From Siphonodentalium dalli (lineage: Eukaryota; Mollusca; Scaphopoda; Gadilida; Siphonodentaliidae): 64,000 bases of DNA. The translations under genes were made by a program, and so were the position numbers. Positions 11,456 through 21,960 of the stretch are shown piece after piece; positions within the stretch are counted from its first letter, which is position 1; each line of letters starts with the position of its first letter. The DNA lies in the NCBI GenBank assembly GCA_032622095.1, contig CP136066.1, positions 230,520,961 through 230,584,960 on the forward strand. The letters are read 5' to 3'. The notes beneath the pieces were generated by a model. The model did no database searches, was not told the DNA's origin, and saw only the letters and a list, made by a program, of their open reading frames with translations.

Positions 11456-13066
11456 GTACCAAAGCTAACATTGCCACAATTATAATTACATAAACATATT
11501 TTGGAATTACAGAATCGAGGGGTGTTATGCTTTCCAGTTTGTCAAATGAATCAATTAACTGATGTAATGGTATTTTATTAACACATTTCAATGCGATTGG
11601 TAAAGTAAAAATCTTAAAATGATCAATTCTGTCCAAGACAGGTTTCCAAAGGTAGAACTTGGAAAGATTAAATTTAGGAAGAATCTCGTTATCAAACGCA
11701 TTTATAAGCTGAGAGTTGTCACCTGAGAAGAGACTCTCAATTTTCACATTCGGGGCGGAAGCGATACATGTAGGTTGTAAGGTTAATAATCCAATGGGCG
11801 GAAATAATGTCACTTCTTGAGAACTTATATAATCTTTACACATTACCAAGAAAGTTATTGGTTTAGCCAAGCTAATGACAAAGAGTCCAGTGTTTACATT
11901 TCTGACAAATGGTAGGTTAACGCTTGGTTGCACTTTTATAATGCAATGGTCTTTTATTGACCCCGTGTCATTCATGAGTAATGCGATAGGGCACAGTTTA
12001 TTGTTGTAAAGCGTTCTAATAACACCATCAAAAGGACAGAATGGTAATGGATTCATTAAGCTGAGCGATTTATCGGGTAATATTATGAATTGAGTACGAC
12101 CAGCATTTATTATTAAGTGTTTATTGTCAAACCGATATTCAGCAATCACATGTCTTAAATCCGAAGACAAAAAATTGTTATTAGGTGCATATGGGAACGA
12201 ATGAATCTTAAAGAGTTAAAATTTGTTCCTTATATTGATCAGAGGAATTTTCACTAGTACAATTAGTCGATTGTTTGTCAATAGAGTAGAACACTTGAAG
12301 TTTTTATAGTACTTCCATAATTCAGTGGTGGGATCAAATGGTAATTTCAGATGATCTGGAAGATGTTTGTCCAAGTAAGATAATTATCTTCATAATGTAT
12401 TAATACGAACCACACTTGGAGCAATTCTTTGGTAGTTAAGATAATTATTTGCGTAACCATGTATTCTACGTGAAATCTAGCAGCAGTACTCATTTGATTT
12501 ATCTCGGTAAATTCTTAGGTCAATATGATGATGCAAATTAGAGTAATATTCCAATGTCCTTAATTTGTGCGATTGCTTGTTGAATGCCTCAGTGAGTACA
12601 TTCTGAATATATTTAACTGTTTCAACCAAATTTTATTGAGGTCGCTCTCACTGACTGTTCCAAACAGCCAGGATAATCCTTCTCCTATGAAGGGGAGCAA
12701 CGACCTTCTATTCTTATGTGGCGAGTCATCGTGAAGCGTTTTGTATTCGACAAATTGCGAAAGAAATTCTAAGTGTTCGGTGTTCAGTATCTCAAAGTTT
12801 TCACTGAAACTCGCGAAGATCTCTTCGAATTGTTAAGTTGTACCTGTCAAGTTAAACGACTCATGTCTGTTTGTTTGTATTGTTTTTAACTTTGTTCGGT
12901 CCAACTCTTTTCGAGCTATTTTTATTTGTCTCGACAGGGATTTCAAGTAATTTTGAAATGGTTCTAAGTTTACTAGGAAACCTATTGTCCAATCTGCATT
13001 GGTCATATATATATCTTTAAGTTTATGGAAAATCACATTATGTCGCGTCACAATAATGTTATTCAT
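11412..13066 (-). pseudogene. Envelope-like fusion glycoprotein remains
   Basis: Minus-strand pieces at 13066-12833 and 12170-11412, with a broken stretch between them. The first has an alternating hydrophobic region with an NADWTIGFLVNL motif, as near the start of insect-errantivirus and baculovirus F-type envelope proteins. In the broken stretch (about 12708-12640) a basic pair is followed by a Gly/Phe/Leu-rich segment containing SWLFGT, which is where F-type proteins have a cleavage site and fusion peptide. The second piece ends with one long hydrophobic segment (about 11498-11435) and a short basic tail, as for a C-terminal membrane anchor. It is interrupted by several stops and frameshifts and is not functional as it stands. 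The family assignment rests on layout and short motifs only. Confidence 0.6.
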
Positions 13067-13520
13067 TTGATCTAATTATAGTGAGATTAAGGTCACATAG
13101 AGTACTAGTATTGCCGAAAAGAGAAGAGTCACATGATTAGAGTGATACCACAGGTTAGCTTTGGGGTATTCTAGTTGTTGTGTCTGGTTGTCTTTGTTAT
13201 TCTTGTAATTGTAACTATTTACTTAACTTAAATACACTCATTGTTGGAGATTTCAAACTCTCCAAAAACTAATATTAATTCGAACATTCCTAACTATGGT
13301 CTTATTTAGATTGGCGAATTTCAGGCGTGCAATGGTACTATTTAAATTTAAGTCAATAAAAATAAATCTGCCTTCTTACTTTTTCACCTATCTCTTTTCA
13401 CAAAGATGGAATAAGACTGCAGTCACATGGAGGAATTCAGACAAACAAAATATTTCTTTGAAAGAGGACAGTTTTTCTGAAGAGCTACGTATCAAATCCA
13501 GTCGTAAGTCGGGATTTTTT

Positions 13521-13747
13521 ACCCTGTGCCAATGCATTCTCTTATATATGCGATTCGACCATAGGTCGCCTCGATATATAAGAGAATGCATTGGCCTAAA
13601 ATTTTTTTACAATTTTAATAATTTGTTCTTGTATTGTTTAACAATTTTATAATTTCACCCATACAGAGCCCCAGACAAACATAAGCAGACGACACTCTTC
13701 TATATGCTTCTATATATGTGGAGGGTTCCCTGTAGGGTAATGGATGT
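13521..13747. mobile_element. Foldback element copy, truncated
   Basis: Starts with CCCTGTGCCAATGCATTCTC and then a ~65 bp near-palindrome (about 13529-13593) centred on CGACCATAGGTCG. The rest, up to AGGGTAATGGATG near 13747, is the reverse complement of the core of the intact copy at 52029-52396, including CCCATACAGAGCCCCAGACA. The other terminal palindrome is missing. It lies between the envelope and integrase remains, so it inserted after the retroelement. Confidence 0.8.
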
Positions 13748-14655
13748 CTGCATAAAACTAATACAGGTCATCACCATGCGCACAGGTCAACGTAAACATC
13801 TCCGTAATAATTATAATATTACGTCGACACGTATTCATGTAAAAACCTATTTCCAGAACAATGGGCTTCCCCAATATCGTGACGTCATACTTATGTCGCA
13901 GACATTCCAAATAAGGAATAATTTATGCACGACCTGTTTACGAATATTGCCGACAACACTTGAAATCGTTCAGATTTCAACTCTGAAATAACTGTCTCTT
14001 TCAAGATAGACGAAACACACTTCAATAACACATCGTTTCGGTCTTTGTCGACTGAACATAACACTCATTTTCCTATTGCGATGAGATTATTAAAAGCGTC
14101 GAATACGAGTTTTACCGATGAATAAATGTCGTTCTTTTAAAAAAATATTTGAAACAGGAAGCTTATTTGTCAATGTGTGCGCATGCTCAAATTAAAATAT
14201 CGCGTCTCTTTATTCTGCCCAGTATTTAAATTTAGATCAATATATCGGTTAGCCAATTGGGGTTAGCGGTTTCTGGTACCACTTCCAATCAAAACAAGGA
14301 ATTTCCTGGTATATCCCCAAGTCTGGAAATAGCTTTCTGGCCAGTCCTGTTCGACTCAGATGAATTTATATGATATACTGAGTCGAAAATTTATGTCGAC
14401 TGAGGTCAACGCTGCACAATCCTCCCTAACAAGGAATTCTTTAGCAGAGCTAAAGAAGGCAAACAATAAATGAGCAGCGGGGATAAACAAACCGTGGAAT
14501 AAGCTAGGCCATTAATGGGACCTTGTAAATAATCAAGGACATGCAGTAGAAATGCATGTGATCACGTCTGATCCATATCCATCAATGGAAAGGGGGATAA
14601 CAGACTATTCGACAGGGTAGTCATGTATTAGAGATCAGTCTCTAGAAGGGGCATA
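13748..14655. other. Retroelement interior without recognisable coding
   Basis: This is where an integrase catalytic core should lie, between the integrase N-terminus and env. I find no DDE-type frame on the minus strand. A small palindrome, GACTCAGATGAATTTATATG followed by ATATACTGAGTC, lies at about 14354-14388. Confidence 0.45.
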
Positions 14656-15299
14656 ACTGTCAGGGATTCAATTGTAAGCAGGCGACCAGGTTCAAACTGA
14701 TATTCATCTGAGTCGTCCTCTGCTGCTGATAATTTGGCATGAACAGATTCAATGTCTGTAACCATTGTGATGTCTTGTAATCCCAAATTGGGAGGTAAAT
14801 CATAATCGTCGGTAGATGCGTTATATGCATTGTGCCTATCATCACTGTACTCTTCAGTAGAGGCATTTTAATCATTCTGAGCCTCTTGAGTAATTTTACG
14901 AGCACGCAGCTTAGTGCTCGGAATCTGATCTGACCTGGCGTTTCATTGTAAGAAGGCGCTGATAAGGTATATTATCGTCGGATTAAGAATCAGATGAGGA
15001 GACTTGGATTTGATTGAGGAAAACATTTTAACAGTACCTAGATGCGCATTATCATCGTGGTACTGTTGCGTAATGTGAGCTTGTAGATGAGAAGGAATGC
15101 GAATTCGAATGACAGGGTCATCCTTGGCATGACTAATATAGTGCAAGATGTCATTGATGAGTATGTATTTTTCCCAAATGGAGGGTGGTGGATTGTTGAA
15201 TTTATATTGTTTCTTAAGTTCTACTAGCTCAGCATTTATCTTGTTATATAGTGATGTTGAAATCAACATGAGTGAGTTGAGATTGACGAGATAAGTCAT
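14656..15299 (-). pseudogene. Integrase N-terminal region, truncated
   Basis: The 118-codon frame at 15299-14943 carries the zinc-binding start of a retroviral-type integrase. It has His residues in a QQYHDDNAHLG context followed by KMFSSIKSK, matching the usual H-x3-H...HLG-x2-KM layout. The two Cys of the HHCC site appear only in a shifted frame around 14945. Downstream frames to 14660 are short, acidic and out of phase. The D,D-35-E catalytic core was not found, so this copy could not integrate by its own enzyme. Confidence 0.65.
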
Positions 15300-15645
15300 C
15301 AGGAGGAATTATGCACTTGGCAAATTCTTTTGGTTCAAATTTGTTAGAATGTATGACTGTCACTTGATAAGCCTTATCACTGATATCAGGAATGTCTCCA
15401 CCAACTGAGGAATCAGTGTGAGTATGAGGATTTAACTGAGAAGGTGCACGTGGACGAGAGAGTCAGTCTGTACAGAGATTCGAAGGACCTGGAATGTATT
15501 CAATCTGGAAATTTTAGCCAGCAATATCCAGTGCCCAATTCTGAAGTTTCTTATTGGCACTAAGAGGGCGTTTAAGAAGATGTTCAAAGGGGTTTGTGGT
15601 CAGTACGAATGGCAAACTGAGTATTTGATAAGTAATGATCAAACT

Positions 15646-15900
15646 TCAGAAGGGCATATTGAATGGCGAAGCATTCCTTTTCAATTGTGGCCTAGCGGCC
15701 TTGAGTATCACTAAGTGTGTGAGAGAGGAAATAGGTTGGTCTTTCCAATTCACCAGCGTAGTGGGATCAAGATTTGGATCTTCATAAGGTTGATTAAGAC
15801 ATGCCCCGATACAATTGTCAGAGGCATCGGTATATAACCAATATGGTTTGTTGACATCTGGGTATGCAAGATACGATACTCCAGTTAGCTTTGATTTCAT
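15646..15900 (-). pseudogene. RNase H domain of the retroelement pol
   Basis: An 84-codon minus-strand frame with YTDASDNCIGACL, the first catalytic Asp strand of Ty3/gypsy RNase H, preceded by the usual KLTG...AYPD linker. The frame breaks after about 55 matching residues. The following 350 bp up to the integrase piece holds the spacer and more decayed frames. Confidence 0.75.
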
Positions 15901-15985
15901 GGTATCAAAGCTTTTTTGGCATTCATCAGTCCATTTAAACTATGAATACTTTTTAGTGAGATTGATCAGAGGTGTAGCGATGACG

Positions 15986-17084
15986 CTAAAACCGGGAAAT
16001 CAAACAACGATAGTATGATGTCATTCCCATAAATGATCTAACTCCTTTAATGTTGGTAGGTGGTGGAACACCTCGAATGGCCTTGACTTGATCAAGGTCG
16101 GGTTTGACACCATCCGTGTTAATACAAAAATTTAAGTACTTGGTCTCAGTTTGGACAAACATATACTTTTTCAATTTGAGTTTCAATTAATGTTGTCGAA
16201 GGCGATCAAAGACAGTTTGAATGTCTTGACGATGTTGAGCCTCCGTCGGCGAGAATATCAAAATATCGTCTAAGTAGGCTAATGAGCGATCTTGTAGGCC
16301 TTCTAAGACGACGGACATTAGCTCTTGAAACAAACTTGGGGCGTTTGAAAGACCGAAGCTCATTACCTTGAAAGAATAGGTCCCTCTATGGCAGGTATCT
16401 GTAGACTTTTCATGGGCATCTTCATCTATAGATTTGCCAGTAGCCTGACTTAAGATCAAGAGCTGTCAGGTATTTAGAGTCATTTAGAGAATTAAATATG
16501 TCATCAGTGACCGGGAGTGGCCAAGTAATTGGTTTAGTAATAGCATTGAGCTTTCGAAAGTCGACACACAATCTTGATGAACCGTCTTTCTTGCCCACAA
16601 GTAAGCAAGGAAAGGACCATGGTGATCTAGCAGGGGTAATGATATCTGATTTAAGCATATCATCAATTGCCTGATGCATGATCTGCTTTTTAGCCAATGG
16701 AACACGGTATGGTTGGCACTTGATGGGTGCATTACTTTGTGTATCTATTTTCATCTTTACTGTGTCAGTAAAGGTTAAGTCTGCATCAGTTGCAGCAACG
16801 AGACCTTCATTACTTTTAAGAAGATATGTGACTATGTGTTTCTTATCTGAGGGTACATCAACCTCAGCATAATTAATTTTTGATGGCTTTGTGTCATGGG
16901 AAAATGACTGAGTGGGTGACTGGGAGACTTCAGAAATATGAGCTGTCTCAAGAGGTTCAACCTTGCCTAAGACACATCCCTTTCTAAGTTTATAGAACTT
17001 GTCAGTATCATTGCCAATGTATACAGGGATGCTACTTAAAGAAATAAGGTCATTAACATTAATGACTGCATCACTTAAGTTCAA
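15986..17084 (-). pseudogene. Ty3/gypsy reverse transcriptase, broken
   Basis: Three consecutive minus-strand frames (17084-16422, 16459-16187, 16186-15986) make up a nearly complete RT. Motifs in order: PYRVPLAKK lead-in, SRLCVDFRKLNA, TALDLKSGYWQI with the first catalytic Asp, FGLSNAPSLFQ, and YLDDILIFS with the two adjacent catalytic Asp. The connection follows with GVKPDLDQVKAI and VRSFMGMTSYYR. LDLKSGYWQ and YLDD are typical of Ty3/gypsy RT. A frameshift near 16440 and a stop near 16187 break the chain, but catalytic residues are kept in each piece. Confidence 0.92.
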
Positions 17085-17299
17085 GCCGGGCTGTTCAGAT
17101 AAGAACCCATGATCCAGATGACTAACTTGTAACAGTTAGTGTCAAATAAGCCACATCCTCCAACGATGTGAGCACAAGTTAAGACAAAACTCTGGGGCTT
17201 GGGAAGTGCTTCCTTCTTAAATCTAACAAGGCTTGCAATCTCTAAGTCAGGTACCATTGGAACGATGCAATGATTAATCTTCAAACATTGCAAGTCAAA

Positions 17300-17590
17300 G
17301 AATATTCGCACACAGTTTTGAACCATCCAGTCTGTACCTAAGATTATATTGCGTGTCAAATTTTCCACAATATAAAAATCATGTTTCATCTTTAACCCAC
17401 TAACTTTGAAAGGTTATTCAATTTGACCAATACATTTGAGTTCACTTCCTGTGGCTGAAGTCAAATTTTCCTTCCTTCTGTTAAGTTTGGGTCTATTTGT
17501 GATTTGTTTATATAAATGGTTGCTAGTATGCTGCACTGTGCTCCAGTATCACAAAGGGTACGAACACGTTGTTTGCCTATTTGAAGCAAT
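17300..17590 (-). pseudogene. Retroelement aspartic protease remains
   Basis: The catalytic Asp motif DTGA lies at about 17550-17539 on the minus strand, in a TLCDTGAQCSIL context. The second conserved box, IILGTDWM, is at about 17350-17324 in the 102-codon frame that runs down to the RT start. Spacing of about 65 codons fits a retropepsin. The stretch between them is interrupted. It would have cut the Gag-Pol precursor in the active element. Confidence 0.7.
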
Positions 17591-17773
17591 ATTTAGGACG
17601 GTATAGGGGTACCAGTAACATTCACCTCTTTGGATAATATTTCCCTTTTGAATTTTTCAGAAGTTTTACCATTTTTATTTGATTTGTGGTTATGAGAGAC
17701 TCCATGACTATTTATGGTATGTTTCATTTGAGTATATGTTTGATTGCTTGCTTTAGTTATCCTTTAACTTGGT

Positions 17774-18862
17774 TTAACCATTCTTTTCTATCTTAAGTTG
17801 ATTTGCAACATCATTTGTTTTATGAAACTTTTCAACTATTTTAGTAGTTTTACTAGTCGGTTTATTGTGTTTTGTGTACCGTGCATTCAGTTTGGGCGAT
17901 TTCATTTTAAGTACATTGTATTTATCTTTAGTCTCAACAAGTGTGAACTTGGAGTTGGAATTTTTATTTTTCATCAAATTCTTTGGGGTATGACGTTGCT
18001 GTGGCCTTGAAGGCATCGAACTATCAGGCATATGTATATTTGTATAGTCTGGAGGACAGTAGTCATGTTCCAGGACACTATACCTATTGTTAGGAAAAGT
18101 TATTTGAAAATTGGGCTGACTTCGATGTTTTTGAGTTTTATTTCGATTTTCAGTCTTGTTTGAGTTCGTTTGACCTTGGTAGGACGGAATTCGTTGTTTG
18201 AGACTAAGAATTTTGCTTGGAAATTGGTTTATTCCAAATTTTTGTGTTTTTCAATTTTGTGCCATTCGGATTGCCATTTTGGTAGCCATCATGCATAACA
18301 AAATTTATTTCTGTTTTTCGGGGATTTTTTGATTTCCCGTAATTTAATAGGTTATTGATTTGGTTGTTTTTGAGTGTTTTGTCCCTTAAAGGGGCACTTA
18401 ATAGGTGAGTTTTGAAAATTCCTATTTTTCGAGTTTTGTGGTGAATTGTTCATTTTTATTATCCCATGGCGAGGTGAATCGCGGATTTATAGAGAGTCTT
18501 TCTCGAATTGCATGCATTTTAATAGGTTAATTTGGTGATTGACCATGTTTATGGAAGTTAGACCCACGGTTGTCGAATTTTCGCGTTCGTGGATCCGCAT
18601 GTTTAGAGTTAATTGTATTTGTCGTCTTGTGACCCATAACAGAAGTATTCTTTAGTTTATTTAATTTATTTGTGTTCTCCTATGATTTCTTGTTCGATTT
18701 TGCTCGATCAGCATATGACAATTCGGAATGCAAGTGACTGAGCACCGTTTTGACATGAAGGTCAGCGTTGAGTCGCAGGTTGTCAATCATTTTTACTGTG
18801 GGTCTGGCACAGTGTATATGCCGTGTTTTTAATATGTGAATCGTTGTTATACGTTTTAGCAA
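17774..18862 (-). pseudogene. Gag-protease linker, Lys/Asn-rich decayed frames
   Basis: Short minus-strand frames (17774-18031 and 18680-18862) rich in Lys, Asn and Thr lie between the zinc-knuckle region and the protease. No domain is recognised. The position fits the disordered linker before the protease. Many stops. Confidence 0.4.
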
Positions 18863-19430
18863 ACCTGTGCCAATGTAATGGAATTACATTCTGTGTGCGA
18901 AAATTTTTACATGTTAAATTTGGATAGAGTGCATTATTGGAGACAATTTTGTAAGGCTTTGATTTATGGTTAATATGGTTAACCCGCGCGCGCGCCTTGC
19001 TGCTCGTCCAAGTCGTTACGCATTCGGCGTTTAAAATTGGGTTCGTTGTCCCATAATCGCACAAGTGGTCCTTGTACCAACATTCATGTGTAGCTTCCAA
19101 CAGCTTCAACACAATTTTGTTGGCGGTTGAGGAAGTTTATTTATTGCTTGAACTTGATGAATTTCTCTTGGGCGGAGTCTACAAGCATCATATTTGTGGC
19201 CCAATTTGAGACAGTAATTACACTGCACTGTTTTTGGTTTAACCCTATTTACATCCATCTGTTCTTGCTCCTATGGGTTTTCATTCGTTTGTCTGCGACT
19301 AAAACGCATTGAAAATCGTTTAAGGATATTAAATTCCTCTACAGCTACGAAAGCTGCTTGATCCAATGTTTGTGGATCTTCTCGCAAGATTTTCATCTTG
19401 AGATTTGCGTCATTTAACCCGTCAGCGTAT
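18863..19430 (-). pseudogene. Gag C-terminus with CCHC zinc knuckle
   Basis: A perfect C-x2-C-x4-H-x4-C knuckle (CNYCLKLGHKYDAC) lies at about 19222-19181 on the minus strand. Just upstream, about 19425-19290, is LYADGLNDANLK with a following TLDQAAFVAVEEF. This is the usual end of a gypsy-type capsid domain (F..GL.D..L...I....P.TL..A...A). A stop separates the two. Frames continue decayed to 18783. The capsid start is cut off by the minisatellite at 19.43 kb. Confidence 0.75.
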
Positions 19431-20073
19431 AGTATTAGGGTGCTATTTCACACTGTATAGTATTAGGGTGGTATTTCACAGTGTATAGTATTATGGTGGT
19501 ATTTCACAGTGTATAGTATTAGGGTGGTATTTCACAGTGTATAGTATTAGGCTGGTAATTCAAAGTGTATAGTATTAGGGTGCTATTTCACAGTGTATAG
19601 TATTAGGGTGGTATTTCACAGTGTATAGTATTAGGGTGGTATTTCACAGTGTGTAGTATTAGGGTGGTATTTCACAGTGTGTAATATTAGGGTGGTATTT
19701 CACAGTGTATAGTATTAGGGTGGTATTTCACAGTGTGTAATATTAGGGTGGTATTTCACAGTGTATATTATCAGGGTGGTATTAGGGTGGTATTATGGTG
19801 GTATTATGTTGGTATTAGGGTGGTATTTAACAGTATATAGTATTAGGGTGGTATTTCACAGTGTATAGGACTAGGGTGGTATTTCACAGTGTATAGTATT
19901 AGGGTGGTATTAGGGTGGTATTATGGTGGTATTAGGGTGGTATTAGGGTGGTATTTCACAGTGTATAGTATTAGGGTGGCATTTCACAGTGTATAGTATT
20001 CGGGTGGTATTTCACAGTGTATAGTATTAGGGTGGTATTTCACAGTGTATAGTATTAGGGTGGTATTTCACAC
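19425..20073. repeat. 28 bp minisatellite with TTAGGG in most units
   Basis: More than twenty units of 28 bp made of GTGTATAGTATTAGGGTGG followed by TATTTCACA, with single-base variants. Near 19770-19800 and 19895-19950 the array shortens to runs of GTATTAGGGTG or GTATTATGGTG. Its first unit starts inside the gag reading frame (CTATACGCTGAC on the minus strand), so it may have grown from gag sequence. There are no spacers of the CRISPR kind. Confidence 0.92.
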
Positions 20074-20260
20074 CATGTACGTCGAACACTATCCACCAGT
20101 CTATTGTGCTTTTTGAAACTGGTTTCTGCATGAATTTCTTCTAATTGAGAACTTTCGAATAACATATAACAGGTGTGGTCATTCGCATTCCGTGGCTTTT
20201 GGATGCATCATTGCTAACATTTCGAAGTTTATGATCTGATTAAAATAAGTTTAAGTGGTA
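20074..20260 (-). other. Short open stretch beyond the minisatellite
   Basis: About 45 minus-strand codons are open at 20220-20073 in a frame ending in the array. They do not resemble the capsid start closely enough to be called gag. Unassigned. Confidence 0.25.
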
Positions 20261-20269
20261 TATTTGACA

Positions 20270-20510
20270 ATAATTACGCTCTTTAAAACACTTCTCCAAA
20301 TATGTCCGTTATTTCGTCAAAGACACTTTTTCAAATATCTCCGTTATTTCGTTTATAAAAATAATTTCATATTTCTATATTTTATTCTATATTTCTCCCT
20401 ATTTCGCTATTTCGCTGTATTTTCCTATTTCAATTTTCGATGAATTTTCCTATTTCGCTTTTTCGTTTTATTTCATATTTCGATAATTCGCTATATTTGA
20501 CATATTATGG
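20270..20510. repeat. Degenerate TATTTCGC-type simple sequence
   Basis: Runs of TATTTC, TTTCGC and TATTTCTC words of uneven length. Low-complexity DNA, with no coding signal. Confidence 0.6.
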
Positions 20511-20805
20511 GATATGGTATTATATGATACCCTACTTTCTGATATTCAATCGAACATCACGTGCCTCCCTTGGTCGCGATTGTATGCCAATAGCCATCAT
20601 ATCGTGAACCCCGATATGTTATCTTTTGGTAGTCAAGCGTGTGCGTATTGCCTGGATATTGTTATGAGTGACATTTGGCTGTGCACTGGTATGCGCCGTC
20701 TTCTATTCCCGACGCAAATAAAGGAAATAGGAATATGTTATATTCAAATATCACTATAATAGTGGCAAATCGCTATAATAGTGGAATTCAGGATGTGCCT
20801 GACCT

Positions 20806-21960
20806 GTTTATAGGCAAATAGTTCATTGGTTTTGCATGCATATATCTACATGCGTGGTTATTGTGTTTTCAATGTTACAACACTAAAACACAATTGGAAT
20901 GGCGAACTATGTGGTAAATTATAATAGCTCAGACGATGTTATTAAATTCTCCATATAGGGTTAATGTTTTCATGATTCTAACGAACATAAATGTTATCAG
21001 ATTAGACCAGTCTGTTAATCCTGATTTTGTATTTGGAAAGTTATGATATCCTGATGAAATAAACTCAGCATGGCAATATGTAATATGGTGTGTGCACCTC
21101 TAAGCATCATGATTAGTTTCTCGAAATCAGGCATGTACTAAGTATTATGAAATCGTATGATATAAGGTACAACAAATGCTGGCACTATATAATTTATTAC
21201 GAGTGTCTGTGAGTTATACCAGACTGACACGAAACGTTATGTCTAACAGTCTGTTGACGGCATAGTAATATCCGAAATGAGCTTATGGACAAAATGATAA
21301 GATAAGAACTAATACATAATCCAATTTGATTACAAATTATCGACATACTATGACCTCAAAATCAGGTTATTGGAAAACGGCATGCCTGCTATGGGAAAGT
21401 AATTGTCTCATTTGGAAATGGATACGCCACGCATCGACCGATGGCAAATTTAAAAGTTAATGATCCATGCTATAGGGAAATGAAATTAACTCCAAGTTCA
21501 CTGTTTGCAATTCGTTAGGAAAAAAATAATGAATGTCGGCAATAATGCCGTATTCTAGTTGGCATGCGAACGGATTGTCCCATGAATAAATCGGGTCGCA
21601 GTTAAATTGATAGTAACAATAGGCGACACTAAATTTCTGTGCTGACCTCAATGAATAAAAGTTATTGAGGTCCATTTAGCCCGAGTGGAACATACATTGT
21701 AAATGAGTATTATGATGTCCCGTTAATCTTGTATCAAACGAGCCAGGGTAGAAATTGATTTGAATGAATTGTTAGATTCTGTCATCAATTCAATGTTTTG
21801 AGAAAGCTCGTTATTAAAGGAATGTATTTCTTACTACATTGATTTATTTTGCCCAAGTTAAACCCCATGTGGAATAATTATACTTCCATGGCTTAGTATG
21901 GAAGTATATTGTTTTTTCCGATTTTCCTTTTTCTCTATTATTATTATTTTCCTTCTTATA
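20806..21960. repeat. Segmental duplication, copy A
   Basis: Matches 26163-30375 in order once two insertions in the second copy are removed. Landmarks: AAATTATAATAGCTCAGACG, TTATCAGATTAGACCAGTC, GGATACGCCACGCATCGACC, CCCATGAATAAATCGGGTCG and TATACTTCCATGGCTTAG. The 72-codon minus frame at 21457-21675 has a decayed counterpart at 28787-28984, but I see no evidence it is a gene. Confidence 0.8.

Larger units (their letters stand above)
10440..19430 (-). mobile_element. Decayed env-bearing Ty3/gypsy-type retroelement
   Basis: Minus-strand remains occur in the order gag zinc knuckle, protease, RT, RNase H, integrase N-terminus, envelope-like protein and SGNH-like gene. Gene order and RT motifs fit the Ty3/gypsy group rather than BEL/Pao or Copia. 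Frames are broken by stops and frameshifts throughout, a foldback element sits at 13.5-13.7 kb, and the integrase catalytic core was not found. The gag end runs into a 28 bp minisatellite at 19.43 kb. I could not identify LTRs, a primer binding site or a polypurine tract, so the ends given are those of the coding remains. It is an old, inactive copy. Confidence 0.85.

Noticed and set aside
19425-20073. CRISPR array
   Set aside because: The repeats are head-to-tail without unique spacers, in eukaryotic DNA; it is a minisatellite.
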